From positions 1 through 16,570 of the forward strand of contig PLNO01000244.1 of the NCBI GenBank assembly GCA_003141795.1: a stretch of DNA of 16,570 nucleotides, in the 5' to 3' direction. Under the pieces are notes generated by a model, which was not told where the DNA came from, searched no databases, and saw nothing but the letters and a program-made list of their open reading frames with translations. The stretch comes from Spirochaetaceae bacterium (GTDB lineage: Bacteria > Spirochaetota > Spirochaetia > SZUA-6 > Fen-1364). Within the stretch, counting starts at the first letter, position 1, and every line of letters begins with the position of its first letter. Made by a program: the position numbers and the translations under genes. Positions 6,831-14,844 of the stretch are shown here, in pieces.

Positions 6831-6852
6831 GTATGTGTGCTCCTTGCACGAG

Positions 6853-7230
6853 TTATTCGACGATGAGTTTCCCTCGCAACATTCCCATCTGGCAGTGGAA
6901 CTCGTATTCTCCCGGGTTCTCGGGGACGAACTCGACGGGAACGATCTGTCCTTCGGGCAGATCGGCTGACTTTCCGATCCCGTCGAGGATCACTTTGTCT
7001 GAACAGGACGCTGTCTCGTCGCGGCGGAAGCTGAGGCGAACCGGCTTCCCGTGTTGCACCACCACGACGTCGGGCGTGTAGCCGCCCTTCACGATGATCA
7101 GCGCTTCCTGGTATCCAGAGCCTGCGACGTCCGCTTTTGTGCCTTTGCTTCTCTTGAGCCAGAAGAACCAGGCAATCACCAGCGCTGTGACAAGTCCTAT
7201 GAGAGTCACGACAATCTTTGCGGTATTCAT
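6853..7230 (-). CDS. Membrane-anchored cupredoxin-domain protein
   Basis: This 125-residue protein has one N-terminal membrane segment (about 5-24) followed by KRSK, then a cupredoxin domain (about 42-125). Family features are [22 protein letters not shown] (49-70), a Cys in ASCSDKVI (74-81), LPEGQ (91-95), and the closing [20 protein letters not shown] (106-125). Cys76, His112, Cys113, Met115 and Met117 are candidate copper ligands; the same C-terminal FxCxMGMxxG pattern occurs in cupredoxin domains attached to copper ATPases. The ATG at 7230 overlaps the copA stop by four bases (ATGA), so the two are translationally coupled and probably act together: the ATPase exports Cu+ and the cupredoxin binds it outside the membrane (inference). 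A longer upstream frame exists but would lie inside copA. Confidence 0.88.
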   Translation of the reverse strand: MNTAKIVVTLIGLVTALVIAWFFWLKRSKGTKADVAGSGYQEALIIVKGGYTPDVVVVQHGKPVRLSFRRDETASCSDKVILDGIGKSADLPEGQIVPVEFVPENPGEYEFHCQMGMLRGKLIVE

Positions 7231-9815
7231 TGACGGGTTCCTTCCCTGGATCCCAGCCGGGCCTGGACGCCGCCGGCGGCGTTCACACCACGACCAGGCT
7301 TCCACAGTTTCAAGCGATTTGCATTGCTTATGACCGTTACCGAGCTGAAGGACATGGCGGCTGCCGCAAGAAGGGGGGAGAGAAGAATTCCAAAAAACGG
7401 ATAGAGCAGACCCATGGCGATCGGGATTCCTAGCGTATTGTACAGGAAGGCACCGGTGAGATTCTGAAGCACGTTCCTCATCGTGGCACGGCTGATCTGT
7501 ATGGCCGTGACGACCCCGAGGAGGCTACCCCTGATCAGCGTGATATCGCTCGCCTCGATGGCCACATCCGTGCCCGAGCCTATCGCGAAACCGACATCTG
7601 CCTGCGCGAGGGCAGGGGCGTCGTTGATACCGTCACCCACCATCCCGACCTTCTTGCCTTCCTGCTGGAGTTTCTGAAGGTTGCGAGCCTTGTCCTGCGG
7701 CAGCACTTCCGAGAGCACCCTGTCGATCCCCACCTGCCGCGCTACTGCGCGGGCAGTGCGCTCGTTGTCTCCCGTGATCATCACCACTTCTATTCCCATC
7801 TGACGGATGGTTTTGATCGCCTGCGCGGAATCCTCCTTGACGGTGTCGGCCACCGCGATGAGGCCCGCGGGCTTGTCGTCGACGGCTGCATAGAGAGGCG
7901 TTTTGCCTTCGTCGGCAAGAGCCTGCGCCTCCTGCTCGAGGGTCCCGATGGCGATCTTTCTTTCATTCATGAGCCGGAGGTTGCCGAGCAGGAGTCGGCG
8001 TCCGTCTACCACTGCCTCGACTCCGTAGCCGGGGATGGCCTGAAAGCCTGTTACTGTCGCAGGGGCGAGTTTCTTTTGGTCGGCAGCTTCCACAATCGCT
8101 GCAGCCAGCGGATGTTCCGAGCCTCTCTCCAGCGCCGCGGTCAGGCGAAGGAGATCCTCCTCCGCAATGCCCACTGCCCGGATGTCGGTCAGGGCAGGCT
8201 TGCCGTGGGTGATCGTTCCTGTCTTGTCCAGGACGATGGCTTTCAGCTCCTTCGCCGTCTGGAGCGACTCCCCGCCACGAATCAGGACGCCGTTCACTGC
8301 TCCAAGCCCGATACCGGTTGTCAGCGACATCGGGGTTGCCATTCCCAGTGCGCAGGGGCAGGCGATGATGAGCGTTGTCACCGCCACTATCAGTGAGTAG
8401 GTGAAAGCCGGCTGGGGGCCGAAATCGAACCACATCACGAACCCTATAATGGAAAGTATCATCACGGCCGGCGTGAAGTAGCTGGCCACGAGGTCAACAA
8501 TGCGTTGCACGGGTACCTTTGTCGCCTGCGCGTCCTTTACCATGCGAATGATGCTGGCAAGCACGGTGTCCTTGCCCACCTTTGTTGCGCGGAACTGAAA
8601 GGATCCCGTCTTATTGATTGTCGCTCCGATCACCTCGTCGCCGGGCCCTTTCTCTACCGGGATGCTCTCCCCGGTTATCATGGACTCATCGACCGCGGAG
8701 CTCCCGCTCGTCACGACGCCATCCACCGGCACCTTCTCCCCTGGTCGCATGATGACGATGTCGCCTATCACGACCTCTTCCACGGGAATGTCGACTTCTT
8801 TTCCCCCGCGTGAGACGCGAGCGGTCTTGGGCTGGAGGCCGATCAGCTTTCGGATGGCTTCGCTCGTTCTCCCTTTGGCCTTCACTTCGAGCGCCAGCCC
8901 GAGGACGACAAGGGCAGTGACGACGACGGTAACGTCATAGTAGACATCCGCCATTTCACGCGTTGGGAATATCTGGGGGAAGAGAAGAGCGATGGTGGAG
9001 TACGTCCACGCAACGCCCGTCCCCAGGGCTATCAGCGTGTGCATGTTTGCCGTCCTGTGTTTTAGCGACTCCCACATACCCACGAAGAATTGTCTGCCGC
9101 TGAAGATCATGACGGCGAGGGCCGCGGCGCCCATGACCATCCACAGGTAACGGAGTTGTTCGCTTCCCTTCGGAAGGAGGTCACGCAGACCCGGGATGAG
9201 CTGTGGGTAGGAGAACAACATCGTGAACGCTCCAACTCCAGCCGCGAACCACCACTTCCGCATGAGCCCGCGGTATTCCGTCTGAGCGTCGTCCTGTTCG
9301 CGGCCGAGTCCTTCGGGACTGTCCGCAGCCTGAGGCTCCGCGCGGTACATGCCAAGGGAGTTGACGGAGCTTTCGAGCAATGCGAGGTCGGTGAGCTGGG
9401 GCCTGTATTCCACGAGGACCTCGGAAGTTGCAGGGTTGAGCGACGCTGCCACAACGCCCCTGACGTTTCGCAACGCGGACTCGATCTGGTCGATGCATCC
9501 CGAGCAGTAGATTCCACTGATGTGCAGTCGCAGGCTGCTCGTTCCCGTCGAGAGCCCGGCGGCCTTGAGCGCGTCGTAGACGTCCGCCGCGGTCGTTTCG
9601 GCCGTGGCATACCAGATGGAAACCTTCCGTGTGAATTGGTTGAAGAAGGCTTTCCGGACACCTTTCGCCGCCAGCAGATTCGACACGGGGAAGGGGACAT
9701 GCGAGCGTCGCGCCGGTGCCTCAACCGGTATGTCGAGGCGTACCACGGGGACGTTCGGGACAACGCCGGTAGTAGCCGAGAAAGAGAAATCCGTCCGATC
9801 GCTTTCGTTGGGCAT
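7227..9815 (-). CDS. copA: CopA-type Cu+-exporting P1B-1 ATPase
   Basis: This 862-residue ATPase has two N-terminal HMA-like domains. The first (about 24-88) keeps the fold pattern but has no cysteine at all, and the second (about 95-158) has GIYCSGC (101-107). Catalytic elements are TGES (381-384), the transmembrane CPC (486-488), phosphorylation loop DKTGT (530-534), SEHPLAA (566-572), TGDN (681-684) and GDGIND (727-732). YN (792-793) and MSFSS (821-825) in the last membrane segments complete the Cu+/Ag+ P1B-1 signature. It moves Cu+ out of the cytoplasm at the expense of ATP. GGAGG five bases before ATG 9815 supports the start. It heads a three-gene minus-strand operon with cupredoxin and a spermidine-synthase-like membrane protein. 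A 25-residue Gly/Arg-rich tail after the last helix is unusual. Confidence 0.95.
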   Translation of the reverse strand: MPNESDRTDFSFSATTGVVPNVPVVRLDIPVEAPARRSHVPFPVSNLLAAKGVRKAFFNQFTRKVSIWYATAETTAADVYDALKAAGLSTGTSSLRLHISGIYCSGCIDQIESALRNVRGVVAASLNPATSEVLVEYRPQLTDLALLESSVNSLGMYRAEPQAADSPEGLGREQDDAQTEYRGLMRKWWFAAGVGAFTMLFSYPQLIPGLRDLLPKGSEQLRYLWMVMGAAALAVMIFSGRQFFVGMWESLKHRTANMHTLIALGTGVAWTYSTIALLFPQIFPTREMADVYYDVTVVVTALVVLGLALEVKAKGRTSEAIRKLIGLQPKTARVSRGGKEVDIPVEEVVIGDIVIMRPGEKVPVDGVVTSGSSAVDESMITGESIPVEKGPGDEVIGATINKTGSFQFRATKVGKDTVLASIIRMVKDAQATKVPVQRIVDLVASYFTPAVMILSIIGFVMWFDFGPQPAFTYSLIVAVTTLIIACPCALGMATPMSLTTGIGLGAVNGVLIRGGESLQTAKELKAIVLDKTGTITHGKPALTDIRAVGIAEEDLLRLTAALERGSEHPLAAAIVEAADQKKLAPATVTGFQAIPGYGVEAVVDGRRLLLGNLRLMNERKIAIGTLEQEAQALADEGKTPLYAAVDDKPAGLIAVADTVKEDSAQAIKTIRQMGIEVVMITGDNERTARAVARQVGIDRVLSEVLPQDKARNLQKLQQEGKKVGMVGDGINDAPALAQADVGFAIGSGTDVAIEASDITLIRGSLLGVVTAIQISRATMRNVLQNLTGAFLYNTLGIPIAMGLLYPFFGILLSPLLAAAAMSFSSVTVISNANRLKLWKPGRGVNAAGGVQARLGSREGTRQ

Positions 9816-10097
9816 TGCCGCCTCCGTGCCTCCGCAGAGGCTGATTTCAGGACCTCGCTGTACAGAATAGTCTGGGCAGCGCTCTCCCTGTAAGCGTCAA
9901 CGTGCCTGACTATTCATAGGCACAATGGCTTGCTGCCGTCCCGTCACTTGTGCTCGACCGTTTTCCCCCGGCCTTGGTTACTATGTATCCAAGGTGCAGC
10001 GGATCGATTCGTTTTGCCGGTGCGCCAACCGCGGCATTGGAGGGAGTGGGGTGACGGACGTAGCGGCAAAGACGGTGACAATCGAGAGGCGCACAGA
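9816..10097. promoter_or_regulatory. Divergent regulatory region between copA and the rhodanese/two-component operon
   Basis: Both operons start from this gap. Two dyads stand out: GTGCCT (9902-9907) with AGGCAC (9918-9923), and CCTTGG (9972-9977) with CCAAGG (9989-9994), the second gaining inner pairs TAC/GTA around TAT. The second is a 23-bp near-palindrome of the size bound by MerR-type or dimeric helix-turn-helix regulators. A TTGACG box lies on the copA strand (about 9892-9897), but no -10 is at the right distance. No known copper box (CueR, CopY) is present. The response regulator encoded 1 kb downstream is one candidate to bind here. Confidence 0.35.
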
Positions 10098-10238
10098 GTG
10101 GCGGACCTGCTGCCGTTGCTCGGGCTGAGTGCGGTTGCAGGTTTCCTGGCCGCATGGAAAGTGCCATTCATGATCGTCGGTTTGATTCTCTCCAGGATCT
10201 TGAGCTACAGAAAACGGCACATGCCGATGGAGGAGTAG
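10098..10238 (+). CDS. Tiny membrane protein (46 aa), hypothetical
   Basis: The frame from GTG 10098 gives a 46-residue peptide with one or two close membrane segments (about 3-33: LLPLLGLSAVAGFLAAW, then FMIVGLIL) and a basic tail SYRKRHMPMEE. GAGAGG lies about eight bases before the GTG. Its stop is three bases before the ATG of the next gene, and the ribosome binding site of that gene (GGAGGAG, 10229-10235) is inside it, as in a compact operon. No family is recognised. The hydrophobic composition in only this frame and the tight spacing argue that it is real, but the GTG start is uncertain. Confidence 0.5.
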   Translation: MADLLPLLGLSAVAGFLAAWKVPFMIVGLILSRILSYRKRHMPMEE

Positions 10239-10241
10239 ACG

Positions 10242-11027
10242 ATGAAGGAAAGATTGTATCGCGCACTCGCGCTCGGCTTCGTACTATTTGGAGCCACGAC
10301 ATCAGTATTTGGCGCGGGACTTGACAGAACGGCGCAAGCAGGCGGAGTGGCGGCAGTCGCGGCGCCGATTAACATCAGTGACGCGACCGCCACGACAATC
10401 GACTTCAAGATTGCCCTGGATACCCATTCGGTTCCGCTGACTTTTGACGTTCAGAAAATCGCATTTCTGGGTGACGGGAAGGATACCCCGATCGCTGCTT
10501 CACGGTGGAGTGGGGGAAAGGGTGGGCATCACCTCTCAGGCACACTGTCATTTGACGCGGTGAACCTGGGAAGCTTTCCGAGCATGGTCCTCACCCTCCG
10601 TGGCGCTGGGGGGGGAAAGGACCTCGATTTCACGTGGGCGGGACCGTTCCCCGTGAGCCCGACAAAGGCTTCGAGCATCCGCGCGTCCTTTTCCAACATC
10701 GCGCCACAGAAGCTCGCCCTCATGCTGAAGAACAAGGACTTCTTTCTGGTCAACACGCACGTTCCCTATGCCGGAGAAATCGCATCAACGGACGCATTCG
10801 TACCCTACGACGAGACAGCCTCCCGCCTGAAGGATTTCCCAGCGGACAAGAACGCAAAGATCGTCCTATACTGTCGCAGTGGACGGATGTCCGAAATCGC
10901 CGCCAAAGTGCTTTCGACGGCAGGGTACACCAACGTCGAGAATCTCGAAGGCGGGATGATTGCATGGGAGGAGGCAGGTCTTGGCATCCTCGACAAATGG
11001 GCGGAAAGAGCGGCGTCCCAAAGGTGA
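10242..11027 (+). CDS. Secreted rhodanese-domain protein with an N-terminal GGHH domain
   Basis: This 261-residue protein has a signal peptide (1-24, ending VFGA), an unfamiliar beta-rich domain (about 45-135) and a rhodanese domain (about 145-255). The rhodanese active loop is CRSGRMSE (211-218) with Cys211 as the sulfur acceptor, and ENLEGGMIAWEEAG (233-246) is the usual C-terminal signature. The N-terminal domain carries LDTHSV (59-64) and WSGGKGGHHLSGTLSF (89-104), where paired histidines 96-97 could bind metal. Rhodaneses move sulfane sulfur between thiols; outside the cytoplasm one could act on thiosulfate or polysulfide, or bind Cu+ through its active Cys (inference). ATG 10242 follows GGAGGAG by six bases. 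Its last 47 bases overlap the response regulator start. Confidence 0.85.
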   Translation: MKERLYRALALGFVLFGATTSVFGAGLDRTAQAGGVAAVAAPINISDATATTIDFKIALDTHSVPLTFDVQKIAFLGDGKDTPIAASRWSGGKGGHHLSGTLSFDAVNLGSFPSMVLTLRGAGGGKDLDFTWAGPFPVSPTKASSIRASFSNIAPQKLALMLKNKDFFLVNTHVPYAGEIASTDAFVPYDETASRLKDFPADKNAKIVLYCRSGRMSEIAAKVLSTAGYTNVENLEGGMIAWEEAGLGILDKWAERAASQR

Positions 11028-11709
11028 CGGGAAGGGCGGGAAGCCCCACGGAAAGTCCTCCATCAGAGTCGTTCTCGCTGACGACCATGCCGTCGTACGC
11101 GAGGGCATCCGAAGGATTCTGGAGACGGCGCCGGACATCAGTGTGATGGCCGAGGCCGGGGACGGCGAACAGGCCATCGAGGCAATTGCGCGGATGAAAC
11201 CCGACGTCGCCGTTCTCGACATCCGGATGCCGAAGCTGAGCGGGATCGAGGTGACGCGATGGGTCCGTCAGAACCTGCCTTCCACCGCCGTGCTCATCCT
11301 CTCCGCCTACGATGACGATCCCTATGCGCTTGCGGTGCTCGAAGCAGGTGCCAACGGGTACCTGCTCAAGAACGCCGACGCGGAGGACATCGTCAGGTCA
11401 GTTCGTACCGTGCACAGCGGGAAATCCGCGCTGGATCCCGAGATCGCCAGGAAGATATTGAAGAGGGTTTCAAGCCCTCCGCTCGAATCCGGGGCCGAGC
11501 CGCTGACACAGCGTGAGAGGCAGGTCCTCGAGCTCGCATCCAAGGGACGAACGAACAAGGCCATCGGGGCCGCACTCGGCATCAGCCCTCGCACTATCCA
11601 GGGACATCTGGCGAAGATATTTGATAAGCTTCACGTCGAGAGCAGAACGGAAGCCGTCATGCGCGCGGTCTCCCTCGGTTGGCTTCCCGATCCTCTCAGG
11701 CGAGAGTGA
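10981..11709 (+). CDS. NarL/LuxR-family response regulator
   Basis: This 242-residue protein has a receiver domain (about 26-145) and a LuxR-type helix-turn-helix (about 174-232). Receiver landmarks are the acidic pair in LADDH (32-36), phospho-acceptor Asp80 in VLDIRMP, the switch residue Ser108 in ILSAYDDD, and Lys130 in GYLLK. The DNA-binding part reads LTQRERQVLELASKG (175-189), then NKAIGAALGISPRTIQGHL (192-210). The start is best placed at TTG 10981, because GGGAGGAGG (10966-10974) is six bases before it; a TTG at 10960 is in frame but lacks such a site. An ATG in this region is absent. The gene overlaps the rhodanese gene by 47 bases and its stop overlaps the kinase start (TGATG), so sensor and regulator are coupled. 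Targets are unknown; the copper genes on either side are the natural candidates. Confidence 0.93.
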   Translation: MASSTNGRKERRPKGDGKGGKPHGKSSIRVVLADDHAVVREGIRRILETAPDISVMAEAGDGEQAIEAIARMKPDVAVLDIRMPKLSGIEVTRWVRQNLPSTAVLILSAYDDDPYALAVLEAGANGYLLKNADAEDIVRSVRTVHSGKSALDPEIARKILKRVSSPPLESGAEPLTQRERQVLELASKGRTNKAIGAALGISPRTIQGHLAKIFDKLHVESRTEAVMRAVSLGWLPDPLRRE

Positions 11710-13394
11710 TGGCCCAGAGGTTCACTCTCGGTGGTCTGCGACCTCGACTCATTGCATCGGTCATCCTCCCATTCACCGTTGTCTTTCTCGGCCTCGCCGT
11801 GGCCGGGTTCCAGATCCACGGAAGGGCCATGCGGGGTCTCGTTGCGGAGCGGGACGAACGAGCTGTGCGTGCAGCGTCTGAGGCAATCTCAGCGGAATTG
11901 ATCCATCGGATGCTCTCTGTGCGCGATCTCGGCCTACGCGTCGGCGACGGGGTGCCCGCGAGAAGAGTGATAGCCGAAAGCAGCCCGATCCGCCTCAACT
12001 ATCCCCAAGGCCTTGCAATTGTCACCGTCTCCCCCCAGCGCGTGGTTGCCGGGGATATCTCCGACCAGATCCTGAGATCGAAGGCCGTCATCGATGCCCT
12101 GGCTGCCCCCGTAGCGGAGACGGTTCTTCGGGATGTTCCGACATCGAACGGCGCGGTTGCCGTTGCAGTCTTTCCCGGCAAGCCCCTTGCGGTCATTGGT
12201 GCATTTTCCCTCCTCGATCTTCTCCGCAGTGGTCTTCCGTGGCTCGAAACGCCTGGTTCGTCCGCCAGCGCCGTCATCGTCGACTCTTCAATCGGGCTCA
12301 TTGCGCGCATCGGGGTTCCGCTCGAGAGGAACTACGCGGGTCATCCCGGCGTCAAGGCCGCCCTTGGTGGATCGACTGGTTCCTTGTTTCTCTCTCCGAG
12401 AGCCGGCGAAGAACACGTTCTCGTATTCAGCCCCATTCAACCTCCCGGCTGGGCCCTTTTGATCGAAGAGCCATGGCAGAGTGTGGAAAGCCCCCTCTTG
12501 CGGCTTTCACTCCTGGCGCCTCTTGCCCTCATTCCCATCCTGCTGATCTCACTCGCTGGACTGTGGTTTGCGGCGCGTCAAGTGGTCTCCCCGCTCCGCG
12601 AGCTTCAGGGCCGCGCAACAAGGCTTGCCGCGGGAGATTTCGACGCGGTGGAAGAAGAGATCAGAGGGGTGAGAGAAATCAGGGATCTGCATCACACGAT
12701 GATACAGATGGCACGACGGATCAGGTCATCGCAGCAGTCACTTCGACGTTATGTAACCCGTGTGACATCCATCCAGGAAGAAGAAAGGCGTCGCCTCGCC
12801 CGCGATTTGCACGACGAGACGATCCAGGACCTTATCGCTCTTGATCAGAAAGTCCAACTGACCGCGTCACACTTGCGGTCGCGCAAGAGTGACAGCCGCA
12901 GCCTCCTGGAGACCATACACCGCGATGCGAAGGAAGCGATCCAGAGAGTCCGAAGACTCTCCCTCGCGTTGCGCCCCGGCTATCTCGAAGACCTCGGCCT
13001 CTTGCCCGCCCTCGAGGCGCTTGTAAACGACGTCAGCGCGCAAGCGGAGATACCCATCAACTTGAGTGTCGAGGGACCCTCTCAGCGCATGTCCCCGGAG
13101 ATCGATCTCGTTCTCTACAGGATAGCCCAGGAGTCTCTCGCGAATATCACCCGGCACGCGAAAGCTCACCACGCGTGGATCACCCTTCGTTTCACTCGAA
13201 GCGAGCTGCGGGTGACTGTCCGAGACGATGGAGTGGGCTTTCCCTCCACTGCGGACGTCGGGGATCTCACAAAAGCCGGCCACTTCGGTCTGGTCGGAAT
13301 GCGGGAACGAGCGCAATCCATTGGAGCCGTCCTTGATGTGCGTTCGAAGCCCGGCAACGGTACCCGTATGATGCTTCGCCTCCCGCTTCGGTAG
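11709..13394 (+). CDS. Membrane sensor histidine kinase, HisKA_3 (NarX/DegS-like) type
   Basis: This 561-residue kinase has a first membrane segment (about 14-36), an extracytoplasmic sensor region (about 38-262) of cache-like size, a second membrane segment (about 265-289) and a HAMP linker (about 290-345). A HisKA_3 dimerisation domain follows with RRLARDLHDE (361-370; His368 is the phospho-acceptor) and a HATPase domain with ESLANITRHA (475-484), DDGVGF (506-511) and GLVGMRERA (527-535). No Cys- or His-rich metal site stands out in the sensor region, so the ligand is open. The ATG at 11709 overlaps the regulator stop (TGATG). Copper sensing is usually done by CusS-type HisKA kinases with OmpR partners, so a NarX-type pair in this setting is uncommon. 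Confidence 0.93.
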   Translation: MAQRFTLGGLRPRLIASVILPFTVVFLGLAVAGFQIHGRAMRGLVAERDERAVRAASEAISAELIHRMLSVRDLGLRVGDGVPARRVIAESSPIRLNYPQGLAIVTVSPQRVVAGDISDQILRSKAVIDALAAPVAETVLRDVPTSNGAVAVAVFPGKPLAVIGAFSLLDLLRSGLPWLETPGSSASAVIVDSSIGLIARIGVPLERNYAGHPGVKAALGGSTGSLFLSPRAGEEHVLVFSPIQPPGWALLIEEPWQSVESPLLRLSLLAPLALIPILLISLAGLWFAARQVVSPLRELQGRATRLAAGDFDAVEEEIRGVREIRDLHHTMIQMARRIRSSQQSLRRYVTRVTSIQEEERRRLARDLHDETIQDLIALDQKVQLTASHLRSRKSDSRSLLETIHRDAKEAIQRVRRLSLALRPGYLEDLGLLPALEALVNDVSAQAEIPINLSVEGPSQRMSPEIDLVLYRIAQESLANITRHAKAHHAWITLRFTRSELRVTVRDDGVGFPSTADVGDLTKAGHFGLVGMRERAQSIGAVLDVRSKPGNGTRMMLRLPLR

Positions 13395-13504
13395 ACGCAA
13401 CCACACCCTGCAACGTCGCGGGCCAAAATGCCTGCCACCTCATGCGCCGAAGGGCGCTCACCAATGAGCAGCCGGACGGAATACCCTTTTGCCAGAGGCA
13501 AGAG

Positions 13505-13930
13505 ATGAGGATCAGTTCAAAGTTGCACGCGCCGTGGCAAACCGTCACGGGGAATCTGACCCGAACCCTGCAACGACAGGGATTCGAGGCGCTGAAAAGC
13601 TTCGACCTGCAGATGGCTCGGAAGTCGATGACCAGCAATGAGGCGATCCCGTGCCCCCATCACGGAACCGCGGCGTGTACCTGCCAATATCTCGTGCTGC
13701 AGATTACGCGGCGCGGCCGGATCTTCACCTCGATCGTGGTGCATGGACACGACCGCGTAACGAATGTGTCCATGCCCGACAGCGCTGACGATGCCTCCGA
13801 GCAGGCGGTGATGGACCTGGTAGGTGAGGCACTGAGGGATTCGCGGAAGGATAGTGGGACGGAAGAGCCGAGTGCAGCTCGAAGCGGAGCCGCCCGGATC
13901 GAACAAGGAAGAAGGAGCGAAGAGGTATGA
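13505..13930 (+). CDS. DUF302-like protein with a Cys/His cluster
   Basis: This 141-residue protein looks cytoplasmic and has a DUF302-like N-terminal pattern: VTGNLTRTLQRQGFEALKSFDL (14-35) resembles the helix-then-strand start of that family. A distinctive cluster, CPHHGTAACTCQY (50-62), offers Cys50, His52, His53, Cys58 and Cys60, a plausible metal site not usual in classical DUF302 proteins. The C-terminal 30 residues are polar and low in complexity. ATG 13505 follows a GAGG by seven bases; an in-frame upstream ATG at 13442 has no such site. Its stop overlaps the next start (ATGA), so the two are coupled. The family link is a tentative resemblance; metal binding is inferred from the cluster and its neighbours. 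Confidence 0.65.
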   Translation: MRISSKLHAPWQTVTGNLTRTLQRQGFEALKSFDLQMARKSMTSNEAIPCPHHGTAACTCQYLVLQITRRGRIFTSIVVHGHDRVTNVSMPDSADDASEQAVMDLVGEALRDSRKDSGTEEPSAARSGAARIEQGRRSEEV

Positions 13931-14217
13931 GCAGCAATGATCCGATGGTCCACGAAGGCGATTCGTCCTCTGACGGAGGGGACCCGAAGTCTTCAGGCCT
14001 GCGAGGAATCCTGTCCTCGCGATTGGTCCCCGTCGTTGTCACGGCTGTCGTCCTGGTCGCCGGACTGTTCCTGGTACGGAGACTGGGCGTCGGGGGCAGG
14101 ATTCTCCCTGTCGCTGGCGTGGCGGCGTTCATGTTGATCGGCCGATCGTTCATGCGCGGCGGTCATGGGAATCATGGCGGACATGGATCGAATGGATCGC
14201 ATGGCGGCTGCCACTAG
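13927..14217 (+). CDS. Small membrane protein with a His/Gly tail
   Basis: This 96-residue protein has a polar N-terminus, two membrane segments (about 33-50 and 57-75) and a C-terminal tail GGHGNHGGHGSNGSHGGCH (78-96) with five His and a final Cys-His. Such tails bind Cu, Zn or Ni in many metal-resistance proteins. ATG 13927 overlaps the upstream stop by four bases, with GAGG at 13921-13924. No named family is recognised with certainty; it resembles in plan the short DUF2933-like membrane proteins of copper clusters. The tail may hold metal at the membrane face, but on which side cannot be told from the sequence. Confidence 0.7.
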   Translation: MSSNDPMVHEGDSSSDGGDPKSSGLRGILSSRLVPVVVTAVVLVAGLFLVRRLGVGGRILPVAGVAAFMLIGRSFMRGGHGNHGGHGSNGSHGGCH

Positions 14218-14271
14218 TCGTGACGGGGCGGGAAAGCCTTTCGTTACACAAAAAACGCAGGGAGGATTGGC

Positions 14272-14706
14272 ATGTTGCGGGAAATCACGAACGTACGCCA
14301 GATCGCAGGCGACGGGAGAAGGCGTTGGTTCAGAGATGAGTATTTTGACCTCATCGTCTGGTACTCGGAGGATGGGATGTTGACTGGCTTCCAGCTCTGC
14401 TACGACAGACAGGGGCACGAGCGCGCCTTCACCTGGGGCACCGGGCACGGTTGCGTGCACGTCGAGATGGACGACGGTGAGCTTCCGGGTCACTCAAAGA
14501 TGGCTCCCGTGCTCAGGGAAAGCTCGACAGCCCCTGAAGAGGGAATACAGAAGCGGTTCCTGGAGGGAAGTCTCGAGCTCAATGATCGCGCGATAGTTCG
14601 CATCGTGTATGAGGCGGTGGATGCCTGCTGCTCGCAGTTTGCCGGTGTTCTCGTTGAAAAGGGATCGCGATGGGGGGCTTTCGGGCACGCTCGCGGGCGA
14701 AGTTGA
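14272..14706 (+). CDS. Conserved-looking hypothetical protein
   Basis: This 144-residue protein has no signal peptide or membrane segment. Its N-terminal half reads like a compact beta-rich domain: RRRWFRDEYFDLIVWYSEDG (16-35), GFQLCYDRQGHERAFTW (39-55), then GTGHGCVHVEMDD (56-68). Cysteines 43, 61, 119 and 120 and several His are present. I believe similar proteins with an RRWF-DLIVW-GFQLCYD pattern exist as uncharacterised proteins, but I cannot name a family. The start is firm: GGAGG at 14261-14265, six bases before ATG 14272. It lies in the run of metal-cluster genes, 54 bases after the His-tailed membrane protein, so it is probably co-transcribed. Confidence 0.75.
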   Translation: MLREITNVRQIAGDGRRRWFRDEYFDLIVWYSEDGMLTGFQLCYDRQGHERAFTWGTGHGCVHVEMDDGELPGHSKMAPVLRESSTAPEEGIQKRFLEGSLELNDRAIVRIVYEAVDACCSQFAGVLVEKGSRWGAFGHARGRS

Positions 14707-14844
14707 CTCTCCCGGTCGAGACTCACCAGACAATCAAAAAGCTGCACAAGAAGTTGAGATGACAAATAGGACTTCACGGTCGCCCGTCGGGCGGCACGAA
14801 AATCCGGACCCGCGATCACGCAAGGGTCCTCTCGGAGGTACTGT

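Noticed and set aside
9090..9893. A 267-codon + strand frame opposite the start of copA.
   Set aside because: It is a shadow of the well-supported copA gene and has no recognisable motif.
10050..10127. A 25-residue peptide from GTG 10050 ending in CCRCSG, possibly a Cys-rich leader.
   Set aside because: A purine-rich site precedes it, but it overlaps the better-supported membrane peptide in another frame, and the Cys codons may be chance.
13444..13457. A GCGCC-GAAG-GGCGC hairpin after the kinase gene as a terminator.
   Set aside because: It has only five pairs and no adjacent T-tract, and the following gene lies in the same direction within 50 bases.
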